Assembly (NCBI GenBank): GCA_023386815.1
Contig: JAEWIZ010000008.1
Span: forward strand, 434,001 to 498,000
Source of the DNA: Bacillota bacterium
GTDB taxonomy: Bacteria > Bacillota > Clostridia > Lachnospirales > Lachnospiraceae
DNA: 64,000 nucleotides
Direction: 5' to 3'
The translations under genes were made by a program, and so were the position numbers. The notes beneath the pieces were generated by a model. It was not told the DNA's origin and ran no database searches. It saw only the letters and a program-made list of their open reading frames with translations. Numbering within the stretch: the first letter of the stretch is position 1; every line of letters begins with the position of its first letter. Below, one piece after another: positions 44,469-52,323 of the stretch.

Positions 44469-46094
44469 ATGATGAAAACACCTACATATGAAGATATCCA
44501 ATTGGAAGGAGAAATAGCCTTTCGTATCATGAAAAATTTTACTAGAATGGAGGAATTGGAATATCGTCCAGATTCTATTTTTGAAGCAGATAAAGGGGGC
44601 TGGCCGGGAGACTTTGAGGGTAGAACAATCCTTGCTTTGGTGTTATTATCCAGGACAACAGGGCGAAAAGCGGCATATCTGGAGCAAAATTTACTAGCCT
44701 TAAAAGAAAATCTAAATGACAGAGGATATCTAAAGGAGATTCTACCGGAAGGAATATTTAATGAACAGCAGTTGTCCGGTCATAACTGGTTATTAAGAGG
44801 ACTTTTAGAATATTATCTTTGGACTGGTAAGGAAGAAATTGCGGAGATTGCGAGAGGAATTGTTAATAATTTATTCCTTCCTGTAAAAGGTAGTTACATC
44901 CATTACCCGGTTGACCCAAAGCTGAGAAGCTATGATGGTGGTGCGGCAGGACATATTGCCGGAGATGTGATTAACCAGTGGTATTTGTCAACGGATATAG
45001 GCTGCGCATTTATCGCAATGGATGCGCTGAGTCAGTATTATGAAATATTTGAAGATCCTCAGGTTGCCGATTTGTTGGAGGAAATGGCCGAGACTTTTAT
45101 GAAAATTGATTTTATCAATTCCCATATGCAGACCCATGCTTCACTTTCAGCATGTCGGGGACTGATACGGTATTATCGTTGTACTGGGAAAGAAGAAATA
45201 CTAAGATTTATTGTTGATTTTTTCGAACTTTATCAACAGAAGGGGATGACAGAGAATTATGCAAATTATAACTGGTTTGGTAGACCTTTATGGACGGAAC
45301 CCTGTGCAATTGTAGATTCCTATCTTTTGGCGGTAGAATTATTCAAAGAGACCAGGGAGATTTCTTATTTAGCTACAGCGAATTATATTTTTTATAATGC
45401 CTTAGGCTTTGCCCAGAGAAGGAATGGGGGATTTGGATGTGATGAATGTGCTGGTACCGAGGAAACCGGAGGATTCCTTTCTATAAAGGAAGAGCTGTAT
45501 GAAGCTTACTGGTGCTGCAGCATGAGAGGAGCCGAGGGGTTATCCGCAGCTGGCATCAACTCAGTCCTTATTTCGGATAAGGAGGTTTATTTTAATCACT
45601 ATTATAATGGTGAGTACCGACTGCCAAGCATTCATATGAATGTTATAACATCTTTTCCTGAGGAAGGAAGGATTCAATTGAATCTGATGAAGAATATCGG
45701 TAACAAAAAATTCCGCTTTTTTGTTCCAAATAAAGTTGATAAAGCCTCCGTATCCTTAACGATGAAGGGGGTTCCACTGAAATACTCCTGGGAGGACGGG
45801 TTCCTTACGGCGGATATTACCGGCTGTGGTGAAGTTATACTAACATTTGAATTTATACTACACAAGAAAAGCAGCATAAGCCAGTATTCAACTACGGAAA
45901 ACGTTACATTTTGGCATGGGGTATTGCTATTAGGAGTAAAAACAGATACTATAGTACATATAGACGTAAGTTCCGCAGTCTACCGTGGTAACGGAGTTTA
46001 TAAGGTTGGAGAAACACTTCTTGAGCCAATCAATCGGAGCATATATAAAGAACAGGAAATAATGAAAAAAGAGAAGTATCAGATACTTTTTTAA
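44469..46094 (+). CDS. GH127-like six-hairpin glycosidase (beta-L-arabinofuranosidase type)
   Basis: 541 residues from ATG 44469 (AGAGGAGA upstream; an ATG at 44412 would overlap the previous gene and has no site). The alpha6/alpha6 pattern includes GDFEGRTILALVLLS, LSGHNWLLRGLLEYY and YDGGAAGHIAGD. Cysteines at 324, 327, 349 and 350 (FGCDECAG, then YWCCSMRGAEGL) recall the Cys-Cys pair and third Cys that hold zinc and the Cys nucleophile in GH127/GH146 (DUF1680) enzymes. If so it releases beta-L-arabinofuranose. Sequence likeness beyond these motifs is modest, so it may be a new branch. Confidence 0.65.
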   Translation: MMKTPTYEDIQLEGEIAFRIMKNFTRMEELEYRPDSIFEADKGGWPGDFEGRTILALVLLSRTTGRKAAYLEQNLLALKENLNDRGYLKEILPEGIFNEQQLSGHNWLLRGLLEYYLWTGKEEIAEIARGIVNNLFLPVKGSYIHYPVDPKLRSYDGGAAGHIAGDVINQWYLSTDIGCAFIAMDALSQYYEIFEDPQVADLLEEMAETFMKIDFINSHMQTHASLSACRGLIRYYRCTGKEEILRFIVDFFELYQQKGMTENYANYNWFGRPLWTEPCAIVDSYLLAVELFKETREISYLATANYIFYNALGFAQRRNGGFGCDECAGTEETGGFLSIKEELYEAYWCCSMRGAEGLSAAGINSVLISDKEVYFNHYYNGEYRLPSIHMNVITSFPEEGRIQLNLMKNIGNKKFRFFVPNKVDKASVSLTMKGVPLKYSWEDGFLTADITGCGEVILTFEFILHKKSSISQYSTTENVTFWHGVLLLGVKTDTIVHIDVSSAVYRGNGVYKVGETLLEPINRSIYKEQEIMKKEKYQILF

Positions 46095-46121
46095 ATAAAT
46101 GTAGTAAACAGGGAGCCATGT

Positions 46122-47033
46122 ATGGAGAATCAATATAAAAGCTTTGAATATCATTTTCGGGATCAAAGATTGTATGATGATTATTGTTCACTATATTCCA
46201 TCGGATATGAGTGTTGGGAGGATTCCTCCTCCTACTATTTCGACTGCAAAAATGTCCATGTGAAACAGTGCGTTTTTCAATATACGGTATCTGGGGAAGG
46301 TGCTCTTGAAATCAACGGAAAAACCTACCCCATGAAGGCTGGTCAAGCTTTTCTGATTGAGAAGCCGGGACCATATAAGTACTATCTTCCAAAGCATTCA
46401 AACCACTGGGAAATCAAATTTATCGCACTTAATTTGGCAAGCATCAGATATTGGAGGGATATTACTGAAAAGTACGGTAGGATTATTCGCATGAACGATA
46501 CCTGCCTAGTCTTAGAATATTGGAATCATATTTATCAATTATCGTTGCAAAATAAGATGAACAGCTTTTTTATGGCATCCTCCTATGCGTATACCTTTAT
46601 GATGCAGTTAAGTGAAGTTTTGAAAACGGAAATGGATAATACATATTCCTCGGATGTGATTCAAAATTGTATTGATGAGATTCATGATAGTTATCATAAA
46701 GAACTCAGCCTGCGTTCTCTCGCTGAATTTTGCTCCTTATCGGAATCTCAATTAAATAAGCGCTTTAAAGACACTTATAAGATGACTCCCATTCAATACG
46801 TGGTTAATCACCGGATCGAGGTGGCCTGCTCCCTCCTGCTTCGTACGGATGATAAAATAGAAGCGATCGCAGTAAAAGTAGGTTTTAAGGATGCGAATTA
46901 TTTTACGCGAACCTTTAAAAAGATTATGAATGTAACTCCGCGAGAATTCAGAGAAAAAGAATGTACCCAGATAGTAAAGGAGAACAAGGAAAGCCATGTA
47001 TTAATTGAGAGACCTCCAATACACCAGTTTTAA
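46122..47033 (+). CDS. AraC-family transcriptional regulator
   Basis: 303 residues, GGGAG before the ATG, 27 bases after the GH127-like gene. An N-terminal cupin sensor (VSGEGALEINGKTYPMKAGQ, about 55-74) and a C-terminal double helix-turn-helix (about 185-285, FCSLSESQLNKRFKDTYKMTP) are present. It closes the second glycan cassette and probably activates it when its sugar is present. Confidence 0.9.
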   Translation: MENQYKSFEYHFRDQRLYDDYCSLYSIGYECWEDSSSYYFDCKNVHVKQCVFQYTVSGEGALEINGKTYPMKAGQAFLIEKPGPYKYYLPKHSNHWEIKFIALNLASIRYWRDITEKYGRIIRMNDTCLVLEYWNHIYQLSLQNKMNSFFMASSYAYTFMMQLSEVLKTEMDNTYSSDVIQNCIDEIHDSYHKELSLRSLAEFCSLSESQLNKRFKDTYKMTPIQYVVNHRIEVACSLLLRTDDKIEAIAVKVGFKDANYFTRTFKKIMNVTPREFREKECTQIVKENKESHVLIERPPIHQF

Positions 47034-47039
47034 CATTTA

Positions 47040-47066
47040 TATAGAACTTGTGTATAGAACTTGTGT
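47040..47066. repeat. Short tandem repeat
   Basis: TATAGAACTTGTG occurs twice head to tail and is followed by a third partial unit (TATAGATATTG). Probably slippage in an untranslated region; no function seen. Confidence 0.5.
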
Positions 47067-47226
47067 ATAGATATTGCATAGGGATTCAATTCAAACAAAT
47101 TTTTCTGAATAATATAATTGATAAAATCGATCAGTAATTTAAGTATATCCTAATAAAACAAGATGAAATAATAAATTAATTCACTTGTCATGAATAATAG
47201 TAAGTAGTTCATAACATAGCGTATAT

Positions 47227-47275
47227 GAAAAAGAATTCTAGTGTACTTCAATTAGCTACTACGGAATTCTTTTTC
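47227..47275. terminator. Terminator between convergent AraC and GGDEF-side genes
   Basis: A twelve-pair stem (GAAAAAGAATTC with GAATTCTTTTTC) with an inner TAGT/ACTA extension. The T5 run inside the right arm and A5 in the left let it work in both directions. Confidence 0.75.
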
Positions 47276-47299
47276 ATTCTCTTATTTAACCTAACTCCT

Positions 47300-47470
47300 T
47301 GGGTAATCTGGTGCAGTAAGGTCAACAGGCTCCTTTTCTAGTATCTGAAGAGCTCAATTCCATTACTAGTAGATATAACTCGATATCCGCTAGCTTTTAG
47401 TTTCCAAATAAAGATTTAAAAGTGAAACAATATCTTTATCATCTTCTACAAGCGGAATTTTATATCTCAT
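47300..47470 (-). pseudogene. Broken response-regulator receiver gene
   Basis: Read on the minus strand from ATG 47470, the frame gives MRYKIPLVEDDKDIVSLLNL then YLETKS and a stop. This is the start of a receiver domain (KILLVEDD type). Directly after the stop the same frame resumes as GYRVISTSNGIEL, and after a one-base shift LEKEPVDLT, again receiver-like. At least one stop and one frameshift, and loss of the aspartate-bearing strand and all that follows, make it a pseudogene. Its ATG overlaps the stop of the diguanylate cyclase gene (ATGA) and has AAAGGAGG upstream, so the intact gene was translationally coupled to it. Confidence 0.75.
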
Positions 47471-49035
47471 AGACATACCTCCTTTGAGGGTATCTCAGAA
47501 CCCGAATATTTATTTTTACCTGTATTCTTTGAATGGTATAAAGCTACATCTGATCTTTTTAAAGCCTGCATATAATCATCATCTTCTTGATAAAAGCAAG
47601 AACCACCAATTGATACGGTTACATGAAAACATGTTTGATTGCTTTCAAAAGATATGGAGTTTATACAGCGCAATATTTTTTGTCCTAGTTGGTATTGTTT
47701 ATTAATATCAACGTTATTGTAAAGTAAAACAAACTCTTCACCGCCCCAACGAAAGAGGAGATCGGTATCTTTGATATTAGCTATAATGGTTTGAGATACT
47801 TTCTTTAGAACGATGTCTCCAACATCATGACCATAGGTATCATTTATTTTCTTAAAGTTATCAATATCTAACATCATTAGCACCGGGGAGGATACTTGAT
47901 CTTTAAAACGCTTAAAGTGTTCCTCTAATTTTAGATCAGCTGCTTTGCGGCTAAGTGCACCCGTTAACGCATCTAGTTCTGTCTCGGTTTTGACATAGGT
48001 CTCAATATTCTTACGGTATTTTCTATGTACGCTTAAGATAATCAATATACCAACTAAAAAGATAATAATCATAAAACCTAGACAAGCGATAAGGGTAGAA
48101 TTAACAACTCGCGTATCATATTCTTTTAATTCATTTGTGTAAACAAAAATATCTTTCATGGGATTTCCGGTGGCAATAATCCAGTTAAATGGTTTATATA
48201 TTTTTGCAAAGGAAATCTTTTGAGTTATCTCATCATTTACCTTGTTTTTAAAATAGTAAGAATGAATAATTTCCCCATTTTGTTTTACGCCATTTAGTTC
48301 TTTTAGGTATGGAAGGTTACCTTTAATATCTTTTGTATTGGTAGAAAGATAAGAACCCTCAGTATCCTTAAGGTTGGGATGGATAACTCGAAGGGCATAA
48401 TTATCTCCACCATCATAATTTAATATTTCATTTACCCATATATATTCATTCTCATCATATACGGAAGAATGAATTTCATTGTAGATATAGTTTTTAGCTA
48501 TCTTGTCAATGTCCGTTTGGTCAGCTAATAAGTATATGATACTGCCCCCAATCATAATTGAGCGGTGGAGCGCTGATGAGTTTAATAACGAATTGTCTTT
48601 CTCATCCTTGTTCCAATCTACAACTTCAGTAGCTTGTCCATTTGAAAAGATCTCAGCTTTTTTATTCTTTCTGTTATAAATAATCAATTTAATAGGACTA
48701 CCGTATTCCTGTTGATTGATTTTTTTTAATAGGTTTTCCGCGTTGTGATATGCTGATTCTTCTTCAATTGTTGACAGAAACTCTACGGCTAAATCCATAA
48801 GGTTCTCTACTTCTTTCATTGCTGTTTTTCGTTGAAATTCAATACGAACGATAGTATTATCCACTATTTCTCGCATGCACTCCTCAGTATCTTTAATAGC
48901 GACCATTCGTAAAATCTCATTGTTATGAGAAGAAATATCATTTGATAAAAAAACAACAATAGACAAAACAACCGCACAAATTAATATTTCAGTTGTTATC
49001 AGTATGTAAAGGTATTTTTTATACTGCTGATCCAT
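47467..49035 (-). CDS. Membrane diguanylate cyclase with Cache sensor
   Basis: 522 residues, AAAGGAGG before the ATG. Membrane helix (about 8-31), extracytoplasmic sensor of about 280 residues with Cache features (EYIWVNEILNYDGG, RVIHPNLKDTEGSY, KPFNWIIATGNP), second helix (about 313-336) and a C-terminal GGDEF domain. LDIDNFKKINDTYGHDVGD and RWGGEEF show an active-site GGEEF. The inhibitory RxxD site is KDTD, so product inhibition may be lost. It makes cyclic di-GMP in response to an outside ligand. It follows the carotenoid-like operon by 80 bases with no clear terminator between. Confidence 0.9.
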   Translation of the reverse strand: MDQQYKKYLYILITTEILICAVVLSIVVFLSNDISSHNNEILRMVAIKDTEECMREIVDNTIVRIEFQRKTAMKEVENLMDLAVEFLSTIEEESAYHNAENLLKKINQQEYGSPIKLIIYNRKNKKAEIFSNGQATEVVDWNKDEKDNSLLNSSALHRSIMIGGSIIYLLADQTDIDKIAKNYIYNEIHSSVYDENEYIWVNEILNYDGGDNYALRVIHPNLKDTEGSYLSTNTKDIKGNLPYLKELNGVKQNGEIIHSYYFKNKVNDEITQKISFAKIYKPFNWIIATGNPMKDIFVYTNELKEYDTRVVNSTLIACLGFMIIIFLVGILIILSVHRKYRKNIETYVKTETELDALTGALSRKAADLKLEEHFKRFKDQVSSPVLMMLDIDNFKKINDTYGHDVGDIVLKKVSQTIIANIKDTDLLFRWGGEEFVLLYNNVDINKQYQLGQKILRCINSISFESNQTCFHVTVSIGGSCFYQEDDDYMQALKRSDVALYHSKNTGKNKYSGSEIPSKEVCL

Positions 49036-49115
49036 CTTTAGTAACCTCCTTTGTAGTGCATATACTGAATTTGATAGTTTGGAAATACCCCTGGTGTAAT
49101 TAATTTAATTCAATA

Positions 49116-49604
49116 TCAAGGTCGATTTAGACATTCCAATACCTTCTTTATTCTCGGTCTATTATAACGCTGTGCAATAATACATGGTAAATTAACCAAT
49201 AAAGCATAGATAAACATATATAAAATCACGATTGGAGGTGCAAATAATCCATATACCCAAAATGGGAGAATCGCAAGCAGGTGGGATAATTCTGCGCGGC
49301 AGGATTCAATCAAAAAACGGTTTAAGTTTTCTTTGGAGTACTCTCTAATATGCTTTTTTCGGTAGCCGCCTCTGGTAACAGCGCCCCCGTCGGGGAGAAA
49401 GCGTTTCCATGTTCGGATTTTGAATACCTTTTCGTACAAGGCTCCTTTTTCTTCAAAGTTACGTTCTCGGAACAGAAATCCATCCGCCAAAAGATACCGA
49501 TCTGGTATTTTTAAGCAAAGTAGTGCTGCAGATACCTGAAATACTGGCCATAATATAAAACAGAAAGCTATGGTTAATCCATTCGATAAGAAGAAGATTT
49601 GCAT
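49116..49604 (-). CDS. crtO: CrtO-like glycosyl-diaponeurosporenoate acyltransferase
   Basis: 162 residues, the length of the staphylococcal enzyme. Hydrophobic helices lie at about 5-28 and 105-150; between them are KIRTWKRFLPDGGAV, GYRKKHIREYSKENLNRFL and ESCRAELSH, the conserved core of the CrtO family. In Staphylococcus CrtO adds a fatty acyl chain to the glucose of the carotenoid glycoside in the last step of staphyloxanthin synthesis, at the membrane. It is the fourth gene of a tight minus-strand operon, two bases after the glycosyltransferase gene. The native substrate here may be another polyene lipid. Confidence 0.85.
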   Translation of the reverse strand: MQIFFLSNGLTIAFCFILWPVFQVSAALLCLKIPDRYLLADGFLFRERNFEEKGALYEKVFKIRTWKRFLPDGGAVTRGGYRKKHIREYSKENLNRFLIESCRAELSHLLAILPFWVYGLFAPPIVILYMFIYALLVNLPCIIAQRYNRPRIKKVLECLNRP

Positions 49605-49606
49605 CG

Positions 49607-50704
49607 TTATTTCTCCAATTTTATTTTTCTGTCCTTCCAGACAACATCCATAAAAAATAGTTTCTTAAAAAAGGAATGAATAAAAACTAATAAAAATAGT
49701 ACGAGATAGATTGGAAAACAAATTATAGTACTCTTTTTAAAGCTGCCAATGTTATGAGATATCCGAAACAATTCTAAAACCCATAATAGATATAGGAAGG
49801 AACATAGGAGCAGAGAAAGGACGTTTTGTATGAGGATGGAATGCAACATGTTTATTGTTACAGAAAGGCAGGAGCAAACCCACAAGAATACCATAAAAAA
49901 CAAAATCAGTGGAGTCTTTAGCGCTCCGGAAGCATAGTTTTTAGTCCAACCTAGCACGAGATCAGAAATACCATTTCGGTACATTCGAAATGAAATAAGG
50001 TCTCCGCCTAAAAGCAGCTTGAAAGTATACCCCAATTTAGTCAGCTGCTCTCCCAAGGAAAGATCATCCACAATACTGTTCTTTACTGAGGTATGCCCTC
50101 CGATTGCATGATAGGTTTTATTGTTGAGTAATATGACAGGACCATATAAACCTACCTTAAAGCAGTCAAAGACCATAGTTGTACCATTTGCTGCGATCTG
50201 TATCAAGTTAAAAAACAACGAAAACTGCTCATATTTTTTCATCATTTGATGATAGGGCTGAACAGAAATCACACATTGATGTTTTTCATAGGCTTGTATT
50301 AGGGTGGAAATAGCAGTTGGCTTTAACCTAACATCTGCATCTATAAATAGCATTAGATCGCCGCTTGCTGCTTCGGCTCCTTTATGGCAAGCCCATGATT
50401 TTCCGATCCAATCCTGTGGTTTGTCTAAAACAGTAATTAATTTTACACCAAAAGCAGATGCAACCATTGCTGTGTTATCGTTAGAGCAATCATCCACACA
50501 GATTATTTCATGGATTGGGTATGTTTGCTTCTTCAAATCCTGTAATAATAATACTAAGTTATCCTCTTCATTTCTTGCAGGTATGATAATAGATAAGTGG
50601 TAGTGTTGCGGATTTTTGTTACCAGTTCTCAGTGTTGGAAAACGATAAAAAAGCAGTAAGCTTAGGAATAAACCAAGAGCTATCATGGTAATAGGATACA
50701 ACAT
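49607..50704 (-). CDS. crtQ: CrtQ-like family 2 glycosyltransferase
   Basis: 365 residues. An N-terminal membrane helix (about 4-20) is followed by a GT2 catalytic domain: SIIIPARNEEDNL (about 40-52), CVDDCSNDNTA, LFIDADVRLKP with the DxD metal site, and later NSIVDDLSLGEQL. Three or four C-terminal membrane helices follow. This layout matches 4,4'-diaponeurosporenoate glycosyltransferase, which adds a sugar to the acid end of a C30 carotenoid. It starts 12 bases after the second flavoprotein gene, in one operon with CrtO. Confidence 0.82.
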   Translation of the reverse strand: MLYPITMIALGLFLSLLLFYRFPTLRTGNKNPQHYHLSIIIPARNEEDNLVLLLQDLKKQTYPIHEIICVDDCSNDNTAMVASAFGVKLITVLDKPQDWIGKSWACHKGAEAASGDLMLFIDADVRLKPTAISTLIQAYEKHQCVISVQPYHQMMKKYEQFSLFFNLIQIAANGTTMVFDCFKVGLYGPVILLNNKTYHAIGGHTSVKNSIVDDLSLGEQLTKLGYTFKLLLGGDLISFRMYRNGISDLVLGWTKNYASGALKTPLILFFMVFLWVCSCLSVTINMLHSILIQNVLSLLLCSFLYLLWVLELFRISHNIGSFKKSTIICFPIYLVLFLLVFIHSFFKKLFFMDVVWKDRKIKLEK

Positions 50705-50716
50705 TTTGAATCACTC

Positions 50717-52315
50717 CTAACCTTTCGTTTTTCGAAGAGTTTTCTTGACTTCATCAGCAGCCACCTTACCAGTTAAGATACATACAGGAAGTCCGGCAGG
50801 GCTAAAGGACCATTGGCCCGCCTGATATATATCAGGTATTGGTGTGAAAATGGACTTTGTTATTTTCTTTAGGCGGGTTTCGGAAGGCAGTTTGTTATCA
50901 GCAAAGGCCCAACCTGTGATTGCTCCTTCTGTGTTACCTGTTAAGTTCTCAATTGTCAAAGGAGTGGAACACAGGCTAAATAGAACCTTGGATTTCAATC
51001 CGTTCAATATAGTTTCATCCATAATTTGAATCACGGTATTGGTACACAGCTCTTTGAACTCCTCATACCAACCTCTAGCATCGATTTCTTTCACCAGATG
51101 GTAGTCCATCAGTGTGCTGATGATCAGGCCCGATTTGCCCTCAGGAGCCAAATTATCATCACGTAAGACCGGACAAGAAATCTCATAGGTGGTATGCTTC
51201 AGATAGTTTATGATTTGCTGTATTATTGCCTTCTTGGAAGAAAGGGAATTGCAAAGGACTAAGGCAGTAGAAGATATTCCCTCAGTATCCGGTGTATAAA
51301 AGCAATGTGATCCACATCTTTCTTCAATATAATCTTTTCTTAGATCAACTCCCAAAAAGACAGTAAGTATGGAGTCTCCACCGCCGTGGTTTTCTACCAG
51401 TTTTTTTTGCGTTTTAATTCTACCTTTCGAAATTATGTCCCTACCTTCCAGTGCTTGATAGAGCTGTTTTAAATCACATGCCCAGATCAGTTTCTGGTAG
51501 CTATAGCATCTGCTATCAGCAGTAGTGATCTGATTCTTCTCAGCGACTACAGTAGTTACTTTAGCTTCTGTAAGTACCTTACCCTGGTGAGCTTCAATAT
51601 AGTCTCTTAACTTTTGAGACAAAACTCCAGTTCCACCGATTGGATAGCTATAATCTAAGTATAATCCAAAGTAGCTTAGGGCGAAAAATGCAGGTGTATT
51701 CTTAAAAAAATGTTGTGTTATTAGGTCTACCAAGGCTTGATTATATGTAAATTCACCTAGGTACTCATTTACCGGTTTTGAAAGGCGGTTCGCTTTTTTA
51801 ATTTCCTTTTGATATTTCATCAGCCAGGGAATTAAGGTTTGAAATAAATATTCTTTATCCTCTAAATAATCTAAAAACAGAGGGTTTTCTATTCCATAGA
51901 TAACATCCATATAGCCCATGACCTTCTTGATTTCCAGCATGATCTTTTTAATATCTTCACGCTCAGCTGGAAAATTCTTGATCAAAAGCTCTTCATAGTC
52001 TAACAAGCTCTCTTTGGAATGAAGCTGTATGATATCATTTTTGATTCCGATGGACACCGGATTTTTTACGAATGGGATGTCTATTCCCAATTGTTTTAAC
52101 ATCGGAAAGATAATGCCTGAATTTTCAAAGGCTCTTATACCAGAATCAAATACAAAGCCCTTATATTCAAAAGAATTTACAAGGCCACCAACTTCTTTTG
52201 ACTGCTCACATAATAAGACGCGGTATCCGTATTTGCATAAATAAGCTGCTGCAGTTAGTCCTCCAGCTCCGGCGCCAACAATAATTGCATCATAGATATT
52301 TTCGTATTTTGGCAT
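50717..52315 (-). CDS. Carotenoid-desaturase-type FAD oxidoreductase (CrtN/CrtP-like)
   Basis: 532 residues. The FAD-binding motif DAIIVGAGAGGLTAAAYL with the following acid (about 10-35) and EVGGLVNSFEYKGFVFDSG are typical of phytoene-desaturase-like enzymes. The C-terminal FAD-contact region reads IYQAGQWSFSPAGLPVCILTGKVAADEV. Such flavoproteins desaturate, isomerise or oxidise polyprenyl chains at the membrane. It begins eight bases after the Fe-S-tailed flavoprotein and shares an operon with CrtQ and CrtO. Whether it acts as CrtN or CrtP cannot be told; the O2-using CrtP reaction is unlikely in an anaerobe. Confidence 0.85.
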   Translation of the reverse strand: MPKYENIYDAIIVGAGAGGLTAAAYLCKYGYRVLLCEQSKEVGGLVNSFEYKGFVFDSGIRAFENSGIIFPMLKQLGIDIPFVKNPVSIGIKNDIIQLHSKESLLDYEELLIKNFPAEREDIKKIMLEIKKVMGYMDVIYGIENPLFLDYLEDKEYLFQTLIPWLMKYQKEIKKANRLSKPVNEYLGEFTYNQALVDLITQHFFKNTPAFFALSYFGLYLDYSYPIGGTGVLSQKLRDYIEAHQGKVLTEAKVTTVVAEKNQITTADSRCYSYQKLIWACDLKQLYQALEGRDIISKGRIKTQKKLVENHGGGDSILTVFLGVDLRKDYIEERCGSHCFYTPDTEGISSTALVLCNSLSSKKAIIQQIINYLKHTTYEISCPVLRDDNLAPEGKSGLIISTLMDYHLVKEIDARGWYEEFKELCTNTVIQIMDETILNGLKSKVLFSLCSTPLTIENLTGNTEGAITGWAFADNKLPSETRLKKITKSIFTPIPDIYQAGQWSFSPAGLPVCILTGKVAADEVKKTLRKTKG

Positions 52316-52323
52316 AAATGCTC

